From: Ehretia macrophylla
Lineage: Eukaryota; Streptophyta; Magnoliopsida; Boraginales; Ehretiaceae
Direction of reading: 5' to 3'
Length of the DNA: 64,000 nt
Assembly (NCBI GenBank): GCA_037974665.1
Contig: CM075768.1
Location: 66,429,816-66,493,815, forward strand
Of the stretch, positions 1 to 11,037 are shown one piece after another. Within the stretch, counting starts at the first letter, position 1. Every line of letters starts with the position of its first letter. The translations under genes were made by a program, and so were the position numbers. The notes beneath the pieces are model-generated. The model worked only from the letters and a program-made list of their open reading frames with translations. It was not told the origin of the DNA and made no database searches.

Positions 1-8
1 TTACACCC
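1..8 (+). pseudogene. 5S rRNA gene, 3' tip at window edge
   Basis: The window opens with TTACACCC, the last eight bases of a 5S gene, followed by the usual C-run and T-run. It belongs to the first trimer repeat and matches the 3' ends at 1976 and 3945. Confidence 0.75.
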
Positions 9-568
9 CCCTTTTCAATTTTTTTTCCTCCGGTTAGGGTTGGAAAGATACTTTATACACCACATTTCTATTATCGAATCCCACGGCACCTTGAGCAAGA
101 CAACTTCGCTTCACGTGGCGGTTGGGCCTGCAAACCAAGGGCGTAGGGCTTGTGACCAGGTCTCCGTCGCTCCGGTGCCCATAACTTTTGATCCGTAAGG
201 TGTTACGCAGCGCACAGCATAACGTTGGAAAGCTCTCTGAGTGCTCTACGACGAGGTCAGCTAGCTTGCTCGATGTGCCATTTTTAGAGCCCGAAATTGA
301 ACAAAATTCATCAGTTTGGGGCCACTTTTTTGGTTTTGCTCTGTTTTTCTGTCTCGGATTGTACGTCGTGAGTTGTTAAAAGGACGACAACCTTACTCGC
401 AGGACATTAGAGGGCCCTACAACGCGTCGATGTCTCTTCTTGCAAGTATGCTAGGTTGTTGAAGTGGATGGGTTATCGTTAAGCCCATTGGGCCTTCTGA
501 ATGGGCCATCTCTCTAGGCTGGAACTGTGAAATGTTAACACATAAAGGAATTGTGCCCTTAACATGAC

Positions 569-622
569 GGGTGCGATCATACCAGGATAGGTGACCCCCT
601 GGGAAGTCCTCGTGTTGCACCC
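569..622 (+). pseudogene. 5S rRNA mini-gene, 54 bp, internal deletion
   Basis: The 5' end (GGGTGCGATCATACC) is joined directly to GGATAGGTGACC and a normal 3' end. About 64 bp are missing, covering the A box and intermediate element of the internal promoter. The flanks share AG at the join, so a microhomology deletion is likely. Not functional as 5S rRNA. Confidence 0.9.
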
Positions 623-1181
623 TCCTTTTTAAATTTTTTTCATCCGGTTAGGGTTGCCAAGATACTTTATCCACCACATTTCTATTATCGAATCCCACTG
701 CACCTTAGGCAAGACAACTTCGCTTCACATGGAGGCTGGGCCTGCAAACCGTGGGCGTAGGGCTTGTGACAAGGTCTCCGTCGCTCCGGTGCCCATAACT
801 TTTGAACCGTAAGGTGTTACGCGGCGAACAGCATACCGTCGGAAAGCTCTTCCAAAGCTCTACGACGGGGGCAGCTAGCTTGCTCGATGTGCCCTTTTTG
901 GAGCCCAAAATCGAACGTTTTCATTAGTTTTGGGACACTTTTCTAAATTTGCTCTGTTTTTCAGTCCCGAATCGTACGTCGTGAGCTGTTAAAAGGACGA
1001 CAACCGTACTCGTGGGACATTAGAGGGCCCTACAACGCGTCGATGTCTCGTCTTGCGAGGATGCTGGGTTGTTGAAGCAGATGGGTTGTCGTTAAGCCCA
1101 TTGGGCCTTCTGAATGGGCCATCTCTCTTGGCTGGGACAGTGAACCGTTATCACATAAAGGAATTGTGCGCTCAACACGAC

Positions 1182-1298
1182 GGGTGCGATCATACCAGCA
1201 CTAATGCACCGGATCCCAACAGAACTCCGAAGTTAAGCGTGCTTGGGCGAGAGTAGTACTAGGATAGGTGACCCTTGGGAAGTCCTCGTGCTGCACCC
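1182..1298 (+). rRNA. 5S rRNA gene, diverged
   Basis: Near full length. Differences from the local majority include CCCAACAG for CCCATCAG, GGATAGG for GGATGGG, one base lost in the C-run after GTGA, and GTGCTGC at the 3' end. Confidence 0.93.
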
Positions 1299-1858
1299 CC
1301 CTTTTCAAATTTTTTTGCTCCGATTAGGGTTGCAAAGATACTTTATCCACCACATTTCTATTATCGAACCCCACGGCACCTTGGGCAAAGACAACTCTGT
1401 TCCACGTGGAGGCTGGGTCGGCAAACCGGAGGCGTAGGGCTTGTGACCATGTCTCCGTCGCTCCGGTGCCCATAACTATTGATCCGTAAGGAGTTACGCG
1501 GCGCACAACATACCGTTGCAAAGCTCTTCAAGAGCTCTACGACAGGGGCAGCTAGCTTACTCGATGTGTCCTTTTTGGAGACCAAAATTGAACATTTTCA
1601 TCAGTTTCGAGCCACTTTTCTGGTTTTGCTCTATTTTTCTGACCCGGATCGTACGTCATGAGCTGTCAAAAGGACGACAACCTTACTCGTTGGACATTAG
1701 AGGGCCCTACAACGCGTTGATATCTCGTCTTGTGAGGATGCTGGGTTGTTGAAGCCGATGGGTTGTCGTTAAGCAACATGGGCCTTCTGAATTAGCCATC
1801 TCTCTAGACTAGGACTGTTAACCGTTAACACATAAAGGAATTGTGCCCTGAACATGAC

Positions 1859-1976
1859 TGGTGCGATCATACCAGCACTAATGCACCGGATCCCATCAGA
1901 ACTCTAAAGTTAAGCGTGCTTGGGCGAGAGTAATACTAGGATGGGCGACCCCCTAGGAAGTCCTCATGTTACACCC
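1859..1976 (+). rRNA. 5S rRNA gene, strongly diverged
   Basis: Full length but starts TGGTGCG. It has CTCTAAAG for CTCCGAAG, GTAATAC, GGGCGACC, CCCTAGG and ends CATGTTACACCC. About eight changes make function doubtful. Confidence 0.92.
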
Positions 1977-2537
1977 CCCATTTTCGTTTTGTTTTCCTCC
2001 GGTTAGGGTTGGAAAGATACTTTATACACCACATTTCTATTATCGAATCCCACGGCACCTTGAGCAAGACAACTTCGCTTCACGTGGCGGTTGGGCCTGC
2101 AAACCAAAGGCGTAGGGCTTGTGACCAGGTCTCCGTCGCTCCGGTGCCTATAACTTTTGATCCGTAAGGTGTTACGCAGCGCACAGCATAACGTTGGGAA
2201 GCTCTCTGAGTGCTCTACGACGAGGTCAGCTAGCTTGCTCGATGTGCCATTTTTAGAGCCCGAAATTGAACAAAATTCATCAGTTTGGGGCCACTTTTTT
2301 GGTTTTGCTCTATTTTTTCATCTCGGATCGTACGTCGTGAGTTGTTAAAAGGACGACAACCATACTCGCAGGACATTAGAGGGCCCTACAACGCGTCGAT
2401 GTCTCTTCTTGCAAGTATGCTAGGTTGTTGAAGTGGATGGGTTGTCGTTAAGCCCATTGGGCCTTCTGAATGGGCCATCTCTCTAGGCTGGAACTTTGAA
2501 CCGTTAATACAAAAAGGAATTGTGCCCTCAACATGAC

Positions 2538-2591
2538 GGGTGCGATCATACCAGGATGGGTGACCCCCTGGGAAGTCCTCGTGTTGCACCC
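2538..2591 (+). pseudogene. 5S rRNA mini-gene, 54 bp
   Basis: Carries the same internal deletion junction as the copy at 569 (CATACCAGGATGGG), so both descend from one deletion event and were spread by duplication of the trimer. Confidence 0.9.
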
Positions 2592-3150
2592 TCCTTTTTA
2601 AATTTTTTTCCTCCGGTTAGGGTTGCCAAGATACTTTATCCACCACATTTCTATTATCAAATCCCACTGCACCTTAGGCAAGACAACTTCGCTTTACGTG
2701 GAGGCTGGGCCCGCAAACCGTTGGCGTAGGGCTTGTGACTAGGTCTCCGTCACTCCGGTGCCCATAACTTTTGATCCGCAAGGAGTTACGCGGCGCACAG
2801 CATACCGTTGGAAAGCTCTTCGAGAGCTCTACGACGGGGGCAACTAGCTTGCTCGATGTGCCCTTTTTGGAGCCCAAAATCGAACGTTTTCATTAGTTTT
2901 GGTACACTTTTCTAAATTTGTTCTGTTTTTCAGTCCCGGATCGTACGTCGTAAGCTGTTAAAAGGACGACAACCTTACTCGCGGGACATTAGAGGGCCCT
3001 ACAACGCGTCGATGTCTCGTCTTGCGAGGATGCTGGGTTGTTGAAGCAGATGGGTTGTCGTTAAGCCCATTGGGCCTTCTGAATGGGCCATGTCTCTAGG
3101 CTGGGACTGTGAACCATGAACACATAAAGGAATTGTGTGCTCAACATGAC

Positions 3151-3268
3151 GGGTACGATCATACCAGCACTAATGCACCGGATCCCATCAGAACTCCGAA
3201 GTTAAGCGTGCTTGGGCGAGAGTAGTACTAGGATGGGTAACCCCTTGGGAAGTCCTCGTGTTGCAGCC
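3151..3268 (+). rRNA. 5S rRNA gene, diverged
   Basis: Starts GGGTACG, has GGGTAACC for GGGTGACC and ends TTGCAGCCC. It shares these with the gene at 5121 in the next trimer copy. Confidence 0.94.
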
Positions 3269-3827
3269 CCCTTTTCAATTTTTTTCACTACGGTTAGGGT
3301 GGCCGAGATACTTTATCCACCACATTTCTATTATCGAATACGACAGCACCTTGGGCAAGAGAACTTCGCTTCACGTGGAGGCTGGGCCAGCAAACCGAGG
3401 GCGTATGGCTTGTGACCAGGTCTCCTTCGCTCCGGAGCCCATAACTTTTGATCTGTAAGGAGTTACATGGCGCACAGCATAGCGTTGCAAAGCACTCCGA
3501 GAGCTCTACGATGGGGGCAGCTAGCTTGCTCGCTGTGCCCTTTTTGGAGACCAAAATTGAACAATTTCATCAATTTCAAGCCACTTTTTTGATTTTGCTC
3601 TGTTTCTCCGTCCATGATCGTATGTGATGAGCTGTTAAAAGGACGACAACCTTACTTGCGGGACATTAGTGGGCCCTACAACGCGTCGATATCTCGTCTT
3701 GCGATGATGCTGGGTTGTTGAAGCAGATGGGTTGTCGTTAGGCCAATTGGGCCTTCTGAATGGGCCATCTCTCTAGGCTGCGACTGTGAACCGTTAACAC
3801 ATAAAGGAATTGTGCACTCAACATGAC

Positions 3828-3945
3828 GGGTGCGATCATACCAGCATTAATGCACCGGATCCCATCAGAACTCAGAAGTTAAGCGTGCTTGGGCGAGAGT
3901 AGTACTAGGATGGGTGACCCCCTAAGAAGTCCTCATGTTACACCC
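3828..3945 (+). rRNA. 5S rRNA gene, diverged
   Basis: Differences include AGCATTAATG, CTCAGAAG, CCTAAGAAG and a CATGTTACACC 3' end, the last shared with the gene at 1859. Confidence 0.94.
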
Positions 3946-4505
3946 CCCTTTTCAATTTTTTTTCCTCCGGTTAGGGTTGGAAAGATACTTTATACACCAT
4001 ATTTCTATTATCGAATCCCACGGCACCTTGAGCAAGACAACTTCGCTTCACGTGGCGGTTGGGCCTGCAAACCAAGGGCGTAGGGCTTGTGACCAGGTCT
4101 CCGTCGCTCGGGTGCCTATAACTTTTGATCCGTAAGGTATTACGCAGTGCACAGCATAACGTTGGGAAGCTCTCTGAGTGCTCTACGACGAGGTTAGCTA
4201 GCTTGCTCGATGTGCCATTTTTAGAGCCCGAAATTGAACAAAATTCATCAGTTTGGGGCCACTTTTTTGGTTTTGCTCTATTTTTTCATCTCGGATCGTA
4301 CGTCGTGAGTTGTTAAAAGGACGACAACCATACTCGCAGGACATTAGAGGGCCCTACAACGCGTCGATGTCTCTTCTTGCAAGTATGCTAGGTTGTTGAA
4401 GTGGATGGGTTGTCGTTAAGCCCATTGGGCCTTCTGAATGGGCCATCTCTCTAGGCTGGAACTGTGAACCGTTAATACAAAAAGGAATTGTGCCCTCAAC
4501 ATGAC

Positions 4506-4559
4506 GGGTGCGATCATACCAGGATGGGTGACCCCCTGGGAAGTCCTCGTGTTGCACCC
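4506..4559 (+). pseudogene. 5S rRNA mini-gene, 54 bp
   Basis: Third occurrence of the same deletion junction, exactly 1,968 bp after the second. Confidence 0.9.
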
Positions 4560-5120
4560 TCCTTTTTAAATTTCTTTCCTCCGGTTAGGGTTGCCAAGAT
4601 ACTTTATCCACCACATTTCTATTATCAAATCCCACTGCACCTTAGGCAAGACAACTTCGCTTCACGGGGAGGCTGGGCCCGCAAACCGTGGGCGTAGGGC
4701 TTGTGACTAGGTCTCCGTCACTCCGGTGTCCATAACTTTTGATCCGCAAGGAGTTACGCGGCGCACAGCATACCGTTGAAAAGCTCTTTGAGAGCTCTAC
4801 GACGGGGGCAACTAGCTTGCTCGATGTACCCTTTTTGGAGCCCAAAATCGAACGTTTTCATTAGTTTTGGTACACTTTTCTAAATTTGCTCTGTTTTTCT
4901 GTCCCGGATCGTACGTCGTGAGTTGTTAAAAGGACGATAATCTTACTCGTGGGAAATTAGAGGGCCCTACAACGCGTCGATATCTCACCTTTTGCGAGGA
5001 TGTAGGGTTGTTGAAGCAGATGGGTTGTCGTTAAGCCCATTGGGCCTTCTGAATGGGCCATCTCTCTAGGCTGGGACTGTGAACCGTTAACACATAAAGG
5101 AATTGTGTGCTCAACAGGAC

Positions 5121-5238
5121 GGGTACGATCATACCAGCACTAATGCACCGGATCCCATCAGAACTCCGAAGTTAAGTGTGCTTGGGCGAGAGTAGTACTA
5201 GGATGGGTAACCCCCTGGGAAGTCCTCGTGTTGCAGCC
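5121..5238 (+). rRNA. 5S rRNA gene, diverged
   Basis: Starts GGGTACG, with AAGTGTGC (CG to TG), GGGTAACC and TTGCAGCCC. It is the counterpart of the gene at 3151. Confidence 0.94.
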
Positions 5239-5798
5239 CCCTTTTCAATTTTTTTCACTACGGTTAGGGTGGCCGAGATACTTTATCCACCACATTTCTA
5301 TTATCGAATACGACAGCACCTTGGGCAAGAGAACTTCGCTTCACGTGGAGGCTGGGCCAGCAAACCGAGGGCGTAGGGTTTGTGACCCGGTCTCTGTCGC
5401 TCCGGTGCCCAAAACTTTTGATCCGTATGAAGTTACATGGTGCACAGAATACCGTTGCAAAGCACTCCGAGAGCTCTACGATGGGGGCAGCTAGCTCGCT
5501 CGCTGTGCCCGTTTTGGGAGCCCAAAATTGAACAATTTCTTCAATTTCAAGCCACTTTTTTGATTTTGCTCTGTTTCTCCGTCCATGATCGTATGTGGTG
5601 AGCTGTTAAAAGGATGACAACCTTACTTGCGGGACATTAGTGGGCCCTACAACGCGTCGATATCTCGTCTTGCGATGATGCTGCGTTGTTGAAGCGGATG
5701 GGTTATCGTTAAGCCCATTAGGCCTTTTGAATGGGCCATCTCTCTGGGCTGCGACTGTGAACCGTTAACACAAAAAGGATTTGTGCCCTCACCATGAC

Positions 5799-5916
5799 GG
5801 GTGCGATCATACCAGCACTAATGCACCAGATCCCATCAGAACTCCTAAGTTAAGCATGCTTGGGCTAGATTAGTACTAGGATGGGTGACCCCCTAGGAAG
5901 TCCTCATGTTGCACCC
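5799..5916 (+). rRNA. 5S rRNA gene, diverged
   Basis: Has CACCAGATC, CTCCTAAG, AAGCATGC, GGGCTAGATTAG and CCTCATG. Several are CG-site transitions. The upstream motif is CAAAAAGG instead of ATAAAGG. Confidence 0.93.
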
Positions 5917-6475
5917 TTTTTTTCAATTTTTTTTGCCCCAGTTAGGGTTGCCAAGATACTTTATCCACCACATTTCTATTACCGAATCCCACGGCACCCT
6001 GGGCAAGACAACTTCGCTTCACGTAGAGGCTGGGCCCGTAAACCGAGAGCATAGGGCTTGTGACCAAGTCTCTGTCGCTCCGGTGCCCATAACTTTTGAT
6101 CCATAAGGAGTTACGCGGCGCACAACATACTGTTAGAAAGCTCTCCGAGACCTCTATGACAAGGGCAGCTAGCTTGCTCGATGTGTCCTTTTTGGAGCCC
6201 GGAATTGAACATTTTCATCACTTTCGGGCCACTTTTCTGGTTTTGCTCTGTTTTTCCATCTCGGATCGTGCGTCGTGAGCTGTCAAAAGGACGACAACCA
6301 TACTCGCGGGACATTAGAGGGCCCTACAACGCGTCGATATCTCGTCTTTCGAGGATGCTGGGTTGTTGAAGTGGATGGGTTGTCGTTAAGCCACATGGGC
6401 CTTCTAAATGGGCCATCTCTCTAGGCTGGGACTGTGAACCGTTAACACATAAAGCAATTGTGCCCTCAACATGAC

Positions 6476-6593
6476 GGGTGCGATCATACCAGTACTAATG
6501 CACCGGATCCCATCAGAACTTTGAAGTTAAGCGCACTTGGGGGAGAGTAGTACTAGGATGGGTGACCCCTTGAGAAGTCCTCGTGTTGCACCC
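6476..6593 (+). rRNA. 5S rRNA gene, diverged
   Basis: Has CCAGTACTA, CTTTGAAG, GCGCACTTGGGGG and CTTGAGAAG. The changes fall in the internal promoter region. Confidence 0.93.
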
Positions 6594-7151
6594 CCCTTTT
6601 CAAATTTTTTTCCTCCGGTTAGGGTTGCCAAGATACTTTATCTACCACATTTCTATTATCGAATCCCACGACACCTTGGGCAAGACAACTTCACTTCACG
6701 TGGAGGCTAGGCAAGCAAACCGAGGGCGTAGGGCTTGTGACCAGGTCTCTGTCGTTCCGGTGCCCATAACTTTTGATCCGTAAGGAGTTATGCGGCGCAC
6801 AGCATACCGTTGGAAAGCTCTCCAAGAGCTCTACGACGGGGGCATCCATGTTGCTCATTGTGCCATTTTTGGAGCCCAAAATGGAACGTTTTCATAAATT
6901 TAGGGCCACTTTTCTTATTAAGCTATGTTTTTTCGTCCCGGATCGTACGTCGTGAGCTGTTAAAGGATGACAACCTTACTCGCGGGACATTAGAGGGCCC
7001 TGCAACGCGTTGATATCACGTCTTGCGAGGATGCTGCATGGTTGAAGCGGATGGATTGTTGTTAAGCCCATTCGGCCTTCTGAATGGGCCATCTCTTTAG
7101 GATCGGACTGTGAACCGTTAACACATAAAGCAATTGTTCCCTAAACATGAC

Positions 7152-7269
7152 GGGTGCGATCAAACCAACACTAATGCACCGGATCCCATCAGAACTCCGA
7201 AGTTAAGCGTGCTTGGGCAAGAGTAGTACTAGGATGGGTGACCCCTTCGGAAGTCCTCGTGTTGCACCC
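7152..7269 (+). rRNA. 5S rRNA gene, lightly diverged
   Basis: About five changes: GATCAAACCAACAC, GGGCAAGAG and CTTCGGAAG. The A-box region GAAGTTAAGCGTGC is intact. Confidence 0.94.
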
Positions 7270-7829
7270 CCCTTTTCTATTCTTTTTCCTCCGGTTAGGG
7301 TTGCCAAGATACTTTATCCACCACATTTCTATTATCGAATCCCACGGCACCTTGGGCAAGACAACTTCGCTTCATGTAGAGGTTGGGCTTGGAAACCGAG
7401 GGCGTAGGGCTAGTGACCCGGTCTCCGTCGCTCCGGTGCCTATAACTTTTGATCTGTAAGGTGTTACGCGGTGCACAGCATACAGTTGGAAAGCTCTCCG
7501 AGAGTTCTACGAGCAGGGCAGCGAGCTCCCTCGCTTTGCCCATTTTTAGAGCCCAAAATCGAACGTTTTCATCAGTTTCAGGCCACATTTCTTATTAAGC
7601 CCTGTTTTTCTGTCCCGGATCGTACGTCGTGAGCTGTGAAAAGGATGACAACCTTGCTCGTGGGACATTAGAGGGCCTTACAATGCGTCGATATCATGTC
7701 TTCCGTGGATGAAACATTGTTGAAGCGGATGGTTTGTTGTTAAGCCCATTGGGCCTTCTGAATGGGCCATCTATCTAGGATAGGACTGTGAACCGTTAAC
7801 ACATAAAGCAATTGTGCCCTCAACATGAC

Positions 7830-7879
7830 GGGTGTGATCATACTAGCACTAATTCACTGGATCCCATCAGAACTCCGAT
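7830..7879 (+). pseudogene. 5S rRNA gene, 3'-truncated (about 50 bp)
   Basis: The gene starts GGGTGTGATC and runs to about base 50 (ACTCCGATG), then jumps to spacer sequence (GGGCAAGACAACTTC) that normally lies about 110 bp beyond a 5S 3' end. The rest of the gene, its terminator and the first part of the spacer are gone. Confidence 0.88.
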
Positions 7880-8361
7880 GGAAGCTGGGCAAGACAACTT
7901 CACTTCACGTGGAGGATGGGCCCGCAAACCGAGAGCGTAGGGCTTGTGACTAGGTCTCCGTCGCTCCGGTGCCCATAACTTTTGATTCGTAAGGAGGTAC
8001 GCGGCGCACAGCATACCGTTGGAAAGCTCTCCGAGAGCTCTACGACGGGGGCAACTAGCTTGCTCGATGTGCCCTTTTTGGATCCCAAAATCAAACGTTT
8101 TCATCAGTTTCGGGCCTCTTTTCTAGTCTTGCTATATTTTTTCATCCCGGATCGTACGTCGTGAGCTGTTAAAAGGATGACAACCTTAATCGCGGGACAT
8201 TAGAGGGCCATACGATGCGTCGATATCTCATCTTGCAGGGATATTGGGTTGTTGAATTGGATGGGTTGTCGTTAAGGTAATTGGGCCTCCTGAATGGGCA
8301 ATCTCTATAGGTTGGAACTGTGAACCTTTAACACATAAAGGAATTTTGCCCTCAACATGAC

Positions 8362-8435
8362 GGGCGCGATCATACTAGCACTAATGCACCGGATCACATC
8401 AGAACTCCAAAGTTAAGTGTGCTTGGACGAGAGTA
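8362..8435 (+). pseudogene. 5S rRNA gene, 3'-truncated (about 74 bp)
   Basis: Starts GGGCGCGATC, runs to GAGAGTAG, and is then fused to distal spacer (GTCCTACAACGCG). The box C region, 3' end and terminator are missing. It lies about 100 bp before element 1. Confidence 0.88.
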
Positions 8436-8528
8436 GATGGGTCCTACAACGCGTTGATATCTCGTCTTGCGAGGATGCTCGGTTGTTGAAGCAGATGGGT
8501 TGTCGTTAAGCCAATTGGGCCTTCTGGA

Positions 8529-8533
8529 TGGGC
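8529..8533 (+). repeat. Target-site duplication TGGGC, left
   Basis: The five bases before element 1 repeat exactly after it. In intact units the same spot reads GAATGGGCCATCTC, so the insertion interrupted a normal spacer. Confidence 0.95.
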
Positions 8534-11017
8534 TGTGAAACCCCACTTTTCTGCTTTAACTTGATTTACGTGCTTTGTCTCGTTTTGCGTGCATATGACC
8601 TGTTTATGTGCTATAGGGCCTAGAATGTTATAATTTTGATGTCAATACTCCTAATACGTGCTAAATGTGCATTCATGAAATTTTCATCAAAAACGGGATC
8701 AGAAATTTTATCGTCGATTTTCAGTGAATAGTGTTTTCGAAACACGTCCGCTATAATTTTGAAACTGGTCTTTTTAACCCTTCTAGACCTAGACCACGGA
8801 CTTTAATAGACCTGTGTTTGATTAAAACGGTTTTAAAATCGGCTTAAGAATTTATTAGGGTTTTTACACCGACTTTTGCAAAAATCGAGTTTTAAGCCGA
8901 CTCGGGTGAAATTGTTTGATTGTAAAACTTCTTGTCACCTAAAAATAATTTACTTGAGCTAGCTTGGGTGTTGAATAATTGTTTTGAACTTTGGTGATCA
9001 AGAAAATGCATTTAAAGTCAAGAAAACACTAAAAACACTAAAGTTTCAACTTTGACTTTCATTTAAAATCTTGACTTTCATGCATATATCATCAACACAC
9101 ATTGCCAAAGCACAAAAACACACTCATTTTCACACACATGGCCGAGATTTTCATGGGAGATTAAGCCAAGGAGTTTTCAAGGTTTTCAAAGCAATTTTTC
9201 AAAGAAAAAGCTAGTTTTTGTCCGTAGAATTTCGTGCCGAGTTGGATTCCGCTTGTTGGGCACGCATTGCACGCATTCCTAGGCTTTTATCGCATCAAAG
9301 GTGAGAGAAAAATTCTAGATCTCAAAATGTCATTTTTATGTTTTTGCTCATAAATGAAAATTTAACCGTTAGAATTGAAATCTGATGATAGATTATTGCT
9401 TCTTGCATGCTAGGGATCGTTATATACTAATACTACGAATTTCTGTCGGATGTAGCATAATTTTTATTTTCCGGGTATTTAATTTTGATTAAAATGTTCA
9501 AAGTTGAATTAAATGAGTTGTGTTGATCGAAATCGATTGCCGTCGATTTCTAAATACTTGATAATTACATGGTAGCGCCGTTGTAATGCCGAATTTTTGA
9601 TTGTGATGTTCGTGCTAAAATCCGAAAATTTCAGCCTAGGTACCTTGAGGTTTTAGGGTTGTTGGGCTTGATTTTGAGGTGTCTTGGTTGGTTTCCGAGA
9701 AGGTTAATGTAGATGATCGAATGGGTGAGTGTTTGAAATTGATTTGGAGTTGTTTGGATCAGTAGAATGTAAGATATGATTATTTGAAGTTTAGGTTATC
9801 TTTCTTTAAATTATTGAATTGAGCCTTAGTTGATCGGGTGTGGTTTGAGTGATTGAATTGTGAGTTGTTGATGGGTAACCTAAGGTTTGATTGTGTGTTT
9901 AATGCATGTTCGGTTGGATGGCCTACTTTGTCATCTAACTTAGTTATTTGTTGTTTAATTGATTATTGATGTTATTGATGATGATGATATGATTATTGAT
10001 GATGATAAAATGATATTGATTGATTATTGAGTACGGGAATCGGGCACTTTTGTTGCTGATCTCTCGGAATATTGATGATTGATGTTTATTATTATTGCTG
10101 GGTCTCTGGTATGTGTGTGCCACCTCTCGGGCAGCATCGGGCTGTCGGGTTGATAACGGCATGACTATCAGAGATCGCCTCCAGCTCGCATGACGGAGGT
10201 GTCATGGAGGGCGAGGTTATTGGGGATACCCCGGGTGCGTGAGTAATGGGGAGTTACAAGAAGAATGGTTGAGATCGTGATGGCGTTTGGAGCTACACCA
10301 ACTAGAGAGAGTATCCTTTATTGAATGGTCATATAGTTATGTGATGATAGTATTATTTATGTTATTGTGTGTTTACTGACTCAAAGGATTATTTCCAAGG
10401 AGTTTAGTAAACCTTGCTCAAGATCTATCGGATCCTCACTGGGCTTATTTTATATAAGCTCACTCTCTATTATTGCATGCATACAGGTGTACTTTTATAG
10501 GATTACGGGTACGTGCCTCCTGAAGAGGAGAATGTGGAAAACGTGCCTTACGTGGATGAGTCCTATGTTCTAGAGTCTTATCCTTGGTGTTGTATTGTTT
10601 TACTATCTTGTATATTAACTTAGTAGACTTTTATATGCTTTGTAGTTCATTATGTAAAAGATGTTGAAAAGATAACGAATTAGTTGATGCAATCTTAGTA
10701 GTCTTTATTTTGTCTATGATTAGGTTGCTAGGTAGGCTATAATCTATTTTGGAAGTGTATGTTATATAGTAAATGTATTATGTTGGAACGGAGGCGCATA
10801 ACTATGAATGAGTTGATGAAAGAATATTTAATGTATGAAATAGTTGCGTTGTATGTTGTTGATTTAATTGTGGAGTTGGTTGGTGATTTGTGGAGTTTGA
10901 TGTATGTTGTTATTAAGGGTTGGTTTAGAGCCCTGATGTTCATGTTACTGTCGTTATGCTGCCGAAATTCCGTTGCGTCCTGACTGATTGTAAGAGGGGT
11001 CGAGTTGGGGCGTGACA
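8534..11017 (+). repeat. Element 1, 5' LTR
   Basis: Begins TGTGAAACCCC and ends GGGGCGTGACA. It has a CGTGC-rich 5' part, an AT-rich middle, a more GC-rich island at about 10090-10270, a TATATAA box at 10451-10457, and a 3' module (10945-10972) that resembles the chromovirus LTR. The short open frames at 10367-10573 and 10759-10983 show no recognisable domain. Confidence 0.95.
10451..10457 (+). promoter_or_regulatory. TATA box candidate of element 1 (5' LTR)
   Basis: TATATAA inside TTATTTTATATAAGCTC is a strong plant TATA match. It is the best Pol II promoter candidate in the LTR, about 560 bp before the LTR end, and is identical in the 3' LTR at 15714-15720. Confidence 0.5.
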
Positions 11018-11023
11018 TTTAAG

Positions 11024-11037
11024 TGGTATCAGAGCGC
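11024..11037 (+). other. Element 1 primer binding site (tRNA-iMet)
   Basis: TGGTATCAGAGCGC lies six bases inside the 5' LTR. TGGTATCAGAGC is the standard primer site complementary to the 3' end of plant initiator-methionine tRNA, where minus-strand DNA synthesis starts. Confidence 0.93.

Larger units (their letters stand above)
9..1976 (+). repeat. Trimer higher-order repeat, copy 1
   Basis: Three consecutive 5S units (genes at 569 deleted, 1182 and 1859) form one copy of a repeat of about 1.97 kb. Diagnostic spacer variants at the start of each copy are GGTTGGAAAGATAC, TTTATACACC and CTTGAGCAAG. This copy differs more from copies 2 and 3 than those two differ from each other. Confidence 0.85.
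1977..3945 (+). repeat. Trimer higher-order repeat, copy 2
   Basis: Genes at 2538 (deleted), 3151 and 3828. Nearly identical to copy 3 over its whole length, including the same 54-bp mini-gene and the same GCAGCCC 3' end in the middle gene. Confidence 0.88.
3946..5916 (+). repeat. Trimer higher-order repeat, copy 3
   Basis: Genes at 4506 (deleted), 5121 and 5799. Start-to-start distances to copy 2 are 1,968 and 1,970 bp. The spacer after 5916 no longer has the trimer-specific variants, so the repeat ends here. Confidence 0.87.
1..8533 (+). repeat. 5S rDNA tandem array, segment 1
   Basis: Head-to-tail units, each a 5S gene of about 118 bp plus a spacer of about 540-560 bp. A typical unit reads: 5S gene, C-run, TTTT then a T-run of 7-8 (Pol III terminator), a conserved spacer, then a TATA-like ATAAAGG ending about 20 bp before the gene and C at -1. 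The gene itself carries the internal Pol III promoter. No protein gene is credible here; the short open frames recur at the same spacer position in every unit. The segment ends with two broken genes (7830 and 8362) next to element 1. It continues off the left edge. Confidence 0.95.

Noticed and set aside
40..60. GGTTAGGG in each spacer, similar to a telomere repeat
   Set aside because: A single occurrence per unit, not tandem; plant telomeres are TTTAGGG arrays.
70..95. TATCGAATCC in each spacer, similar to a tRNA B box
   Set aside because: No A box at a proper distance and no cloverleaf could be drawn, so I do not call a tRNA.
188..8164. Many open frames of 60-100 codons with similar peptides (for example HTVGKLSESSTTGA) in the 5S spacers
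   Set aside because: They recur at the same spacer position in every unit, overlap on both strands, and drift with stops and shifts like non-coding DNA. They are translations of the repeat, not genes.
10759..10983. 74-codon frame in element 1 LTR (also 16022-16246) with an overlapping antisense frame
   Set aside because: Present only because the two LTRs are nearly identical. It has low complexity, no domain, and overlaps likely LTR control sequence.
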